Positions 1 to 7,186 of a DNA stretch of 28,936 bases are shown here, piece by piece. The number at the start of each line of letters is the position of its first letter. The first letter of the stretch is position 1. A program made the position numbers and the translations under genes. The notes under the pieces are model-generated. The model saw only the letters and a list, made by a program, of their open reading frames with translations. It searched no databases and was not told where the DNA came from. Source of the stretch: an uncultured Woeseia sp. (lineage in GTDB: Bacteria > Pseudomonadota > Gammaproteobacteria > Steroidobacterales > Woeseiaceae); NCBI GenBank assembly GCA_937925605.1, contig CALALV010000082.1, positions 1-28,936 on the forward strand. The letters run 5' to 3'.

Positions 1-773
1 TACGCGAGCTTGTTGAAGAACTGGTTCAGTTCCTCGGCCACCTTCAGCGTACCGGCGACCGACGGGTGGCAGCCGTCGGCAACGAAATCGCCGCGCTCGT
101 AGAACAGCCCGTCGTCGCGTGCCGTTTCGCCCGCCCAGATGTACGGGCCGACGAACCATTTCGTCTCGTCGGCGACGGCGCCCTCGACCGCGAGAATCGT
201 GTTCCAGGCAAACGGCTCCGGGTTCGCCGGGTCGCACCAGCCGCCGTAAACGCGCGACGAGCGGAAGCCGCCGATCAGGTTCGGGAAACGCGCCTCGGCC
301 TGGTCCTGGATCTGCTCGAGGTGGTCCTGAAGTACGGCCGTCTCGGCCTCCACGGTGCAGGGATCCGGGCATTCGTAGACGCGCGTCGCGTTCTTGCCCC
401 ACATGAGCACGACGTCCTCGTTCGTGTAGCCGGCCAGCCGGATCTCGTTCTCGACCTCGCCCCAGTACACGTCCGGCTGCTCGGTGATGTCGCGGGTGTC
501 CCAGCCCGAGCGGGCGCCGTTGACGATCGGGATCGGGATCGTGCTGACGCTCTGCCAGCCGCCGGCGCCGCCCGGCGGCGAACCGCTGCACTCGTAGTTC
601 GCCTGGCTCATGCCGAAGCAGAGGATTACGCCGTCGAGCGGGATGGACCCGAGGTCCGGCGGGGACCCTTCGTCGGGATAGCGCGGCTCGTTCGAGGTCT
701 GGGCATGCGCGGACAGCGCGACACAGACGGCGGCGGCGACGGGTGTCAGCCGGAAAGCGGCTCGTGCGGGCAT
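1..773 (-). CDS. Secreted SGNH-type hydrolase, 3' end at window edge
   Basis: The protein begins with a Sec signal peptide (hydrophobic core about residues 9-22, likely cleavage after AHA at 22-24). SGNH-hydrolase-like blocks follow: FGMSQAN with candidate nucleophile Ser56, an NGARSG segment, a WGKN segment, and DGCHPS near the end with Asp233 and His236 as the expected acid/base pair. Enzymes of this superfamily are usually esterases or acetylesterases acting on sugars or lipids, so removal of O-acetyl groups from the neighbouring polysaccharide is possible but inferred. 257 codons are visible; the next codon begins TA, so it may be the stop (TAA/TAG) or Tyr. If it is a stop, the protein carries no PEP-CTERM tail. 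The ATG at 773 is preceded by a GGGGA ribosome site and an extended -10 promoter. It follows wecB on the same strand after a 126-nt gap. Family assignment is moderately sure; substrate is unknown. Confidence 0.7.
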   Translation of the reverse strand, partial: MPARAAFRLTPVAAAVCVALSAHAQTSNEPRYPDEGSPPDLGSIPLDGVILCFGMSQANYECSGSPPGGAGGWQSVSTIPIPIVNGARSGWDTRDITEQPDVYWGEVENEIRLAGYTNEDVVLMWGKNATRVYECPDPCTVEAETAVLQDHLEQIQDQAEARFPNLIGGFRSSRVYGGWCDPANPEPFAWNTILAVEGAVADETKWFVGPYIWAGETARDDGLFYERGDFVADGCHPSVAGTLKVAEELNQFFNKLA

Positions 774-821
774 AGGCGGTTTCCCCGATAGCCGCCACGG
801 GAAGGGGCGGCAAACGCGCGG

Positions 822-830
822 AGTATAACA
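822..830 (-). promoter_or_regulatory. Extended -10 promoter for the SGNH hydrolase
   Basis: Read on the minus strand this is TGTTATACT: a TG dinucleotide, one base, then TATACT, matching the extended -10 form (TGnTATAAT) at all but one consensus base. No good -35 lies 16-18 nt upstream, which is tolerated by extended -10 promoters. Transcription would begin about 45 nt before the ATG at 773. It suggests that the hydrolase can be expressed independently of wecB. Confidence 0.45.
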
Positions 831-863
831 AAGCGCAGGGCCGCAACCCGGGCGCCGCGAAAG

Positions 864-880
864 CGGCTTATGTCAAGCCG
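864..880 (-). terminator. Short hairpin after wecB, weak terminator candidate
   Basis: A perfect 6-bp inverted repeat (CGGCTT / AAGCCG, 5-nt loop) lies just past the wecB stop. On the minus strand it is followed by CTTTCG rather than a true T-run, so it would be a poor intrinsic terminator. It may only be an mRNA 3'-end stabiliser. Confidence 0.25.
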
Positions 881-899
881 GGCGGCGGGCGCAGCCGCC

Positions 900-2006
900 T
901 CAGCCGGCCGCGTCGACCCGCTTCCTGAGCGCCTCGACGGTGCGCGCGGCGGTGCGGCCGTCCCAGAGCTCCGGGCGCCGGCCGTGCTTCCAGCGGCCGC
1001 CGACGGCGTCGGCGAGGTGTCCGGCCAGCGATTCCGCGCGGGCCAGGACGTTCGTGCCCTCGCTGATCGTGATCGGCCGCTCGGTATTCTCGCGCAGCGT
1101 GATGCAGGGAATGTCGAGGTAGGTCGTTTCCTCCTGCAGGCCGCCGGAATCCGTGATGACGACACGTGCGCCGGTCACGAGGTTCATGAAGCGGATGTAG
1201 GGCAGGGGCTCGAGCAGCCTGACGTTGGCCGCCGAGGCCAGGCGGTCCTCGAGTTCGAAGCGGCGCAGCCCGGCGAGCGTGCGCGGGTGGGCAACGAAGA
1301 TGACCGGTACGGTCCGCGAGGCCGCGAGCAGCGCGTCCACGATCGGTTCCAGCGTCTGCAGCGAGTCGACGTTGGATGGCCGGTGCAGCGTCACCAGCGC
1401 GTAGCCACGTTCCTCGAGACCGTGTTTGCGGCGTTCGTCGCTGGCCTCGACGCGCTCGCGCAGCATCTCGAACGAGTCGATCATGATGTTGCCGACGCGG
1501 TCGATCCGCTCGGCCGGCACACCTTCGGCGACGAGGTTCTCGTCGGCATCGGGCGAGGGCGTCCACAGCACGTCGGCGATCGCGTCGGTGATCAGCCGGT
1601 TGATTTCCTCCGGCATGCGCCGGTCGCGGCTGCGCAGGCCGGCCTCGAGATGCGCGACCGGGATCCACAGCTTCGCTCCGACCTGGGCGCAGGCTGCCGT
1701 CGAGTTCACGTCGCCGACGACGACGATCCAGTCCGGGCGATGCTCGTCACAGAGCTTCTCGTAGGCCATCATCACGCCGCCGGTCTGCTCGGCGTGCGTG
1801 CCGCTGCCGACGCCGAGATGAAAGTCCGGCCTGGTGATGCCGAGATCCTCGAGGATCGCGTCGGACATGTTGCGGTCGTAATGCTGCCCGGTGTGCACGA
1901 GCACGGGCGTCGCCCAGTCACTGGCTTTCAGCGCGTGCATGAGCGGCGCGACTTTCATGAAATTGGGCCGCGCGGCGGCGATCAGGTGGACCTTACACGA
2001 CGTCAT
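900..2006 (-). CDS. wecB: UDP-N-acetylglucosamine 2-epimerase (non-hydrolysing)
   Basis: This enzyme interconverts UDP-GlcNAc and UDP-ManNAc in the cytoplasm and supplies ManNAc-type sugars for surface polysaccharides. At 368 aa it is the normal length for bacterial WecB. It has the N-terminal AARPNFMKVAPL segment, TGQHYD, GDVNST, HLEAGLRS followed by PEEINR, TLHRPSN, FVAHPR, and the C-terminal DSGGLQEE nucleotide-binding loop, covering both Rossmann-like domains. The ATG at 2006 has a GGAAG ribosome site 7 nt upstream. It is divergent from prsK across a 269-nt gap. A WecG/TagA-type transferase at 18233 is a natural consumer of its product. No UDP-ManNAc dehydrogenase (WecC) is in the window. 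Confidence 0.95.
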   Translation of the reverse strand: MTSCKVHLIAAARPNFMKVAPLMHALKASDWATPVLVHTGQHYDRNMSDAILEDLGITRPDFHLGVGSGTHAEQTGGVMMAYEKLCDEHRPDWIVVVGDVNSTAACAQVGAKLWIPVAHLEAGLRSRDRRMPEEINRLITDAIADVLWTPSPDADENLVAEGVPAERIDRVGNIMIDSFEMLRERVEASDERRKHGLEERGYALVTLHRPSNVDSLQTLEPIVDALLAASRTVPVIFVAHPRTLAGLRRFELEDRLASAANVRLLEPLPYIRFMNLVTGARVVITDSGGLQEETTYLDIPCITLRENTERPITISEGTNVLARAESLAGHLADAVGGRWKHGRRPELWDGRTAARTVEALRKRVDAAG

Positions 2007-2048
2007 GGATTCGCTTCCGGATGAATGGCTGGCCGGTGTCCCGGATCG

Positions 2049-2181
2049 TTGGTTCGTATCGACGCAGTGCGCCGCCCGAGGCCGGTGGCAGCGTGGGTCC
2101 GGCGCCGATCGCGGGACCCGATGCCGGGGGCCGCGACGCCGGGCTTGCGTATTCTGCAGGCTCTGAAATGATGCGAACCAA
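2049..2181. repeat. Imperfect 11-bp inverted repeat in the wecB-prsK divergent region
   Basis: TTGGTTCGTAT (2049-2059) and ATGCGAACCAA (2171-2181) are inverted copies matching at 10 of 11 positions, about 111 nt apart. They sit in the 269-nt gap between two divergent genes and could be paired binding sites for one regulator. No convincing -35/-10 pair for either gene was found in this gap; the best candidate near prsK is a lone GATAAA at 2237-2242. No gene is visible here. Confidence 0.35.
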
Positions 2182-2275
2182 TGACTTCAGGACAACGGGC
2201 TGATGTGAGTCGGCTGCGACGCGCGACGGGGCGCAGGATAAACGATGTGAAAAACTCAGGAAAGCGAAGCGCGCC

Positions 2276-4327
2276 GTGAGCCTCTCTCCTGCCATCGTCG
2301 GTTACCTGGCCGCCGCGGTCCTGTTCCTGCTGCTCGCAGCAGCCGTGCTCACGACCTGGCGTCAGCGCTTCCGCGGCTCGTCGCTGGCGCTGGCGACGCT
2401 TGCGACCGCGGGCTGGGGCGCTGCGCTCGCCTGGTCGGCGGACGCCGCGCATTTCTCCGGTGACCTGCTGTTCGCGGCCGAGTTCCTGCTCGACGCCGCC
2501 TGGCTGCTGTTCCTCGCGTCACTCCTGGCCGGCGGCCTGATGACGCAGCGGGTCTGGGTCGTACGCAATGCGGGCGTGCTCCTCGCGCTCGCGATCCTGG
2601 CGCTGGGCCTGCTCGCGGCGCACTTTCAGGCGTTGCGGGCTGCCGGCGTCGCGCCGGGGGACGTGCTGGTGTTCGGCTCGATCCTGACGTCGCTGTACGC
2701 GCTCGTGTCAATCGAGCAGATCTACCGCAACGCGCGCGACAACCAGACGGCGGAGCTCAAGCACCTCTGCCTCGGTCTTGCTGCAATCTTCGGCATCGAC
2801 CTGTTCCTGTACTCCAACGCGTTCGTCAGCGGCGAGCTGTCCGCCGTGCTCTGGGAAGCGCGCGGTTTCGTCGTCGCGATGTGCGCGCCGCTCGTGGCGC
2901 TGTCCGTGCACCGGCGCCGCGGGCACAGCCGCGGCCTGTTCATGTCACGCCGCGTGATCTTCTACACGGCGACGCTGGTCGCGGCCGGCGTGTATTTCCT
3001 CGTGATCTCGGCGGCCGGCTACCTGGTGCGGAACTTCGGCCTCGACTGGTCGGGCGTATTGCAGATCGTGCTGCTCGCATCCTCGATCCTGCTGTTCGTC
3101 GCGCTCGCGATGTCGGAGCGGTTGCGCGCTCGCCTGCGCGTGTACATCGTCAAGCATTTCTTCGAGAGCAAGTACGACTATCGCGAGGAATGGCTGAAAC
3201 TGAACCGCACGCTGAACGACAGCGCGAGCGACCTGCCGCTGCGCAAGCGGGCCATCGAGGCACTCGCGAACATCGTCGGCTCCGCCGCCGGCACGCTGTG
3301 GCTGGCAGCCGAGCCGGGGGACGACTACGTGCCGGTCGCGGCCTGGAACATGCGCGCGCCGGCAGGCGTGCTTGCCCACGACGGGCCGTTCCCGAGCTTC
3401 CTGCGCAGCAAGGGCTGGGTCGTCGACGTTGAGGACCTGCTGGCGCAGCCGGATCGCTACGCGCAGGCCGACGGCAGCGAGGTCAGCACAGCGCTCGGCG
3501 ACATCCGCATCGTCGTGCCGCTGGTACAGGAGGGCCGGCTGGTCGGGCTGGTCGGGCTCACGGCGCCCAAGAACGCACCGAACTTCAACTTCGAGGACCA
3601 CGACCTGCTGAAGACCGCCGGCAACCAGGTCGCGGGCTACCTCGTGCAGGAGGCGGCGACCGAGCGCCTGGCGGAGAGCCGCCAGTTCGAGGCCTTCAAC
3701 CGGCTGACGGCCTACGTCATGCACGACCTCAAGAACGCGGTCGCGCAGCAGTCGCTGGTGGTCAAGAACGCCGAGAAGCACAAGCGCAACCCGGAATTCA
3801 TCGACGACGCGATCGAAACGATCAAGGGCAGCATCGGCCGCATCCGCAACGTCGTCACCCAGCTGCAGCAGGGCGTCATGGACACGCATGCCGATCGCGC
3901 CGACCTCGGCAAGCTGATCCTGCAGGCGATCTCGATGAGCGCGGACCGCAAGCCGGTGCCGGTCGCGCGCCTGCCCGACGAGCGCCTGTTCGCGCTGGTC
4001 GACAAGGATCGCCTGCAGATGGCCCTGTGCCACGCGATTCGCAATGCGCAGGACGCGACGCCGGCCGACGGCACGATCGAGGTGCGGCTCACGACGGAGA
4101 ATGGCGCCTGCGTCATCGGGGTGCGCGACACGGGGCAGGGCATGACCGCGGAATTCGTGCGCGAGCGCCTGTTCCGGCCGTTCGACAGCACGAAAGGCAC
4201 GCAGGGCATGGGCATCGGCGCCTACCAGATCCGCGAGACCGTGCGCGCGGCCGGCGGCGACGTCCGCGTCGAGAGCGCGCCCGAGGCCGGCACGACGCTG
4301 TACCTTACCTTGCCGCGGACCGCGTGA
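2276..4327 (+). CDS. prsK: XrtA/PEP-CTERM system sensor histidine kinase PrsK
   Basis: A 683-aa membrane histidine kinase that senses an unknown signal and normally phosphorylates PrsR, a sigma-54-type activator of PEP-CTERM/EPS genes. The N-terminal ~290 residues hold several hydrophobic helices. A GAF-like domain covers about residues 300-460. The H-box is MHDLKNAV with phospho-acceptor His483. The ATPase domain shows the N-box around His586-Asn590, DTGQG at 618-622 and the GMGIG lid at 644-648, so it looks catalytically intact. The start is GTG, with AGGAAAG 11 nt upstream; no better in-frame start is evident. The usual partner PrsR is not adjacent and is not in the window. The next gene is a deacetylase on the same strand 39 nt downstream. 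Confidence 0.93.
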   Translation: MSLSPAIVGYLAAAVLFLLLAAAVLTTWRQRFRGSSLALATLATAGWGAALAWSADAAHFSGDLLFAAEFLLDAAWLLFLASLLAGGLMTQRVWVVRNAGVLLALAILALGLLAAHFQALRAAGVAPGDVLVFGSILTSLYALVSIEQIYRNARDNQTAELKHLCLGLAAIFGIDLFLYSNAFVSGELSAVLWEARGFVVAMCAPLVALSVHRRRGHSRGLFMSRRVIFYTATLVAAGVYFLVISAAGYLVRNFGLDWSGVLQIVLLASSILLFVALAMSERLRARLRVYIVKHFFESKYDYREEWLKLNRTLNDSASDLPLRKRAIEALANIVGSAAGTLWLAAEPGDDYVPVAAWNMRAPAGVLAHDGPFPSFLRSKGWVVDVEDLLAQPDRYAQADGSEVSTALGDIRIVVPLVQEGRLVGLVGLTAPKNAPNFNFEDHDLLKTAGNQVAGYLVQEAATERLAESRQFEAFNRLTAYVMHDLKNAVAQQSLVVKNAEKHKRNPEFIDDAIETIKGSIGRIRNVVTQLQQGVMDTHADRADLGKLILQAISMSADRKPVPVARLPDERLFALVDKDRLQMALCHAIRNAQDATPADGTIEVRLTTENGACVIGVRDTGQGMTAEFVRERLFRPFDSTKGTQGMGIGAYQIRETVRAAGGDVRVESAPEAGTTLYLTLPRTA

Positions 4328-4366
4328 TAGCGTAGCCCGCCCGCGCAGCCGCCCGACACTTCCGCC

Positions 4367-5395
4367 ATGCCCGACGATGTCCGCGAGCCGATACTGGTCC
4401 TGAGCCAGGATTACGAGCTGTTCTTCGGCGACAGCGGCAGCGTGGAAAACTGCCTGCTGCGGCCGACGCAGCTGCTGCTGGACTACGGCCGCCGGAGCGG
4501 CGTGCAGATCACCTTCTTCGTCGACGCGGGCATGCTCGCGGCCTTCGACCGCCACGCCGGGTCGTCGCCCGGCCTGCAGCGCGCGGCCGACACCGTGCGC
4601 CGGAATCTCGAGGAGGTCGCCGCCGCGGGCCACGAGATCGGGCTGCACGTGCACCCGCACTGGGAAGACACCCGCTGGCAGGACGAGCGCTGGGATTTCT
4701 CGGCGACGCGCTACCAGCTGCGCGACTTCGACGACGACGAGATCGAGGACATCTTCCGCCGCTACCACGGCCTGCTCCAGGCACTGACGCCGGACCCGGT
4801 GCAGAGCTACCGCGCCGGCGGCTTCTGCGTCGAGCCCTTCGGCCGTATCGCCGGCGTCATGCGCGAACTCGGCGTGACCATAGAAAGCAGCGTCGTGCCC
4901 GGTGCCGCGCTCGTCGACCCGGACAAGGGCTTCGATTTCGCCGACCTGCCGGACGCTCCGTGGTGGTTTTTCAGCGACACGCCGGCGCGCCCGCTGCCGG
5001 ACGGCGAGTTCATCGAGATCCCGGTCACGCCGTGCCGGTTGACCCGCGGCTATTACTGGGGCCGCCTCGCCCGGCGGCTGCAGTCCCGGCTGCAGGGTCC
5101 GGGCGCCGGCAGCTCGCAGGCGGGCGACGGCCGGTCGAAGGCGATCGGTCGCACCGAGGTTCTGCGCCGGCTGTTCGGACGCAGTCTCGTCTCCGAGTTG
5201 TCCGTTGACGCGGCCAAGGCCCCGGTGCTCGGGCGCCCGGAGATTCGCGGCCAGCGGCGTCGCTGTTGGCACGTGATGGGCCACCCGAAGCTGCTGTCGG
5301 CGGAGGCGCTGGACGAACTCGAGGCGTTCCGCGCCGCGCAGGGCATCGCGACCTCGCTCGGGGTCACCGCGCTGGCGCAGCGCCTGCGCGGCTAG
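4367..5395 (+). CDS. Polysaccharide deacetylase-like protein, DYELFFG family
   Basis: Predicted 342-aa metal-dependent carbohydrate deacetylase-fold protein. It keeps NodB-fold features in a diverged form: an N-terminal acidic motif SQDYELFFGD (Asp15), FFVDAG at about 50-55, a histidine triplet HVHPHWED (His94, His96, His98) in place of the usual H-x3-H, and a downstream YRAGGF segment. From memory, the same DYELFFG / VENCL / HPHWED pattern occurs in uncharacterised deacetylase-like proteins of surface-polysaccharide loci. It does not look like the standard PEP-CTERM-locus deacetylase, which carries a VEDYF-type motif. No signal peptide is seen, so it probably acts in the cytoplasm, perhaps on lipid-linked or nucleotide sugars (inference). 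It lies 39 nt after prsK and may be co-transcribed with it. Confidence 0.8.
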   Translation: MPDDVREPILVLSQDYELFFGDSGSVENCLLRPTQLLLDYGRRSGVQITFFVDAGMLAAFDRHAGSSPGLQRAADTVRRNLEEVAAAGHEIGLHVHPHWEDTRWQDERWDFSATRYQLRDFDDDEIEDIFRRYHGLLQALTPDPVQSYRAGGFCVEPFGRIAGVMRELGVTIESSVVPGAALVDPDKGFDFADLPDAPWWFFSDTPARPLPDGEFIEIPVTPCRLTRGYYWGRLARRLQSRLQGPGAGSSQAGDGRSKAIGRTEVLRRLFGRSLVSELSVDAAKAPVLGRPEIRGQRRRCWHVMGHPKLLSAEALDELEAFRAAQGIATSLGVTALAQRLRG

Positions 5396-5641
5396 GACTC
5401 CCGGGCGCGCCGACAGCAACGTCCGGCGAGGCCGCGACGACCACGTCCGGCCGACAACGTGCGGCGGTTGCGCGCCCCTGTGTGACGCAGTTCGCAATTC
5501 CACAAATCCTCCCGTGCAAGACAGACAGCGCCATGGTGCTGCGATAAACTGCCGCGGCGGTGCGTCGAGGGAACCGGCGCCGCGTCGCTGCAGGCGCCGC
5601 ATGCGCCGCCAACCACCACGATGGAACGCTGACGGGACGGA
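5396..5641 (+). other. Gap upstream of xrtA; no firm promoter found
   Basis: This 246-nt gap precedes the main operon and should hold its promoter. GATAAA at about 5543-5548 is the only -10-like hexamer noticed, and it lacks a good -35. I looked for the sigma-54 pattern (GG and GC doublets 10 nt apart, as in TGGCAC-N5-TTGC) and saw none. ACGTCCGGC occurs twice (5419-5427 and 5443-5451). No coding sequence is supported. Confidence 0.3.
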
Positions 5642-7186
5642 ATGGCCTCCGATCGGGATACACTGCTGAGCGCGTTCGCCGGCGCCGAGACTCGGTCTGC
5701 GCACCGGGTCCTCGTGGTTTCGCTCGCGCTGATCGCGGCCCTGGTGCTCCTCTACTGGCAGACCTTCGCCTGGCTCGTGGCCGAATGGTCCTCGTCCACG
5801 ACGCGCCTGTCGCACGGCTTCCTGCTGGCCAGCGTCACGCTGTTCCTGCTGGTCCGCTCCGCGCTGCGCGTGGAACCCGCAGCCCTGGCGCCGGCATGGC
5901 CGGCATTACTGCCGCTCGCCGCAGCGTGCTCGCTGTGGCTGCTCGGGCACGTCGCCAACGTCGCGGTCGTCGAGACCCTGGCCTTGCCCTTCATGGGATT
6001 TTTCGCATTGCACGGCGCGCTCGGTTTCGCTGCGGCGCGGCGCTTCGCCTTCGCCGTGTTCTTCATCTTTTTCGCGCTGCCGGTCTGGGAATATGCCGAG
6101 CCCGTCTTCCAGGGACTGACCGTGGTGGTGGTGACGGTGCTCCTCGAGCCGCTCGGCGTGCCGGCGCTGATCGATGGCAACGTCGTGCACATCGGCAGCG
6201 GTTCGCTGCAGATTGCGAGCGGCTGCAGCGGCGTGACGTTCATCATCGTCGCGCTCGCACTGACGACGCTGTACGGCCACCTGTTCATCGACAGCCGGCG
6301 CTCCCGGCTGCTGCTCGTGGTCGCGGGTTTCGGCATGGCGTTGCTCGCCAACTGGATCCGCGTGTCCGGGGTCATCGCCATCGCCCACGCGACGCGCATG
6401 CAGAGTTCGATCGTCGAGGATCACCACGCGTTCGGCTGGGCCATCTTCGCGCTCGGGCTGCTGCCCCTGTTCCTGTTCGCGCGACGCCTCGAGGATGCCC
6501 CGGCGGAGCGTGCGACGCACCCGGCCGGCGCGGCTGAGTCCGGCGGCCCGCCGCGCATCTCGTGGGCGGCGCTCGGCGCCGTGCTCGCCGTGCTCGCGGC
6601 GGCGCCGCTGTGGTCGGCGCGACTCGATGCCGCCGCGGTCGACCGCAGTATCCACTTGGCGCTGCCGGCCGGTCTCGCGGGCTGGCGCGGGCCGGCGCCG
6701 GCGGTAGTCGCCTGGCAGCCCAGGTATCACGGCGCATCGTCGGGCACGACCGTGAGCTATGCCGACGGCAGCGGGCGCCTGTACGTCTACAGCGGCGTGT
6801 ACCTGTCGCAGTCGCAGGGTCGTGAGCTGATCTACCTGCACAACAGCGTGGCCGGCGACTTCCAGGCGCCGCGCGACGCGCGGGACCGGGCCAGCGTGGC
6901 CGGTATCGAGGTCAACACGCAGACCGCGCACGAAGGCGCCCGGCCGTGGCGCATCTGGTACTGGTACGAAATCGCGGGCGATCGGGAAACCGACGAAACG
7001 CGGTCCAAGTTGCGCCAGGCCCTGGCCGCACTCGGCGGCCCTGCCGTCGCGGGCGTGTTCGCGCTCGCGGCGCCCTGCGACACCGACTGCGCCGCGGCCG
7101 ACCGGCGGCTGGCCGGGTTTCTCGAGACCGCGGCCGACCGGCTCTGGCTGGACCGGGTCGTCATGACGCTTGAGGTGAAAGAATGA
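5642..7186 (+). CDS. xrtA: Exosortase A fused to an EpsI domain
   Basis: Inner-membrane cysteine transpeptidase-like enzyme predicted to recognise and process C-terminal PEP-CTERM sorting signals on exported proteins. Residues 1 to about 285 form the multi-helix exosortase domain. Its catalytic signature is complete: Cys195 in ASGCSG, Arg240 in NWIRV and His261/His262 in EDHHAFGW. After a linker with one more hydrophobic helix (about 303-320), the rest is an EpsI-type (DUF3485) extracytoplasmic domain, recognisable by the GWRGP start, the WQPRYHG segment and IWYWYEI. The 514-aa length fits known XrtA-EpsI fusions rather than stand-alone exosortases of about 280-300 aa. The ATG is preceded by a GACGGGACGG purine-rich tract. 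Its stop overlaps the prsT start by 4 nt (ATGA). It opens the long operon. Confidence 0.95.
   Translation: MASDRDTLLSAFAGAETRSAHRVLVVSLALIAALVLLYWQTFAWLVAEWSSSTTRLSHGFLLASVTLFLLVRSALRVEPAALAPAWPALLPLAAACSLWLLGHVANVAVVETLALPFMGFFALHGALGFAAARRFAFAVFFIFFALPVWEYAEPVFQGLTVVVVTVLLEPLGVPALIDGNVVHIGSGSLQIASGCSGVTFIIVALALTTLYGHLFIDSRRSRLLLVVAGFGMALLANWIRVSGVIAIAHATRMQSSIVEDHHAFGWAIFALGLLPLFLFARRLEDAPAERATHPAGAAESGGPPRISWAALGAVLAVLAAAPLWSARLDAAAVDRSIHLALPAGLAGWRGPAPAVVAWQPRYHGASSGTTVSYADGSGRLYVYSGVYLSQSQGRELIYLHNSVAGDFQAPRDARDRASVAGIEVNTQTAHEGARPWRIWYWYEIAGDRETDETRSKLRQALAALGGPAVAGVFALAAPCDTDCAAADRRLAGFLETAADRLWLDRVVMTLEVKE

Noticed and set aside
871..876. Perfect TTGACA on the minus strand downstream of wecB
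   Set aside because: It lies in the loop and arm of a hairpin and has no -10 at 16-18 nt; the TATACT used by the hydrolase is more than 40 nt away.
2945..5815. Long minus-strand open frame opposite prsK and the deacetylase
   Set aside because: Low-complexity Arg/Ala/Val composition, no motifs, spans two well-supported plus-strand genes and an intergenic gap.
5560..6537. Alternative-frame open reading overlapping the start of xrtA
   Set aside because: Arg/Ala-rich frame-shifted reading of xrtA; the xrtA frame holds the complete exosortase triad.
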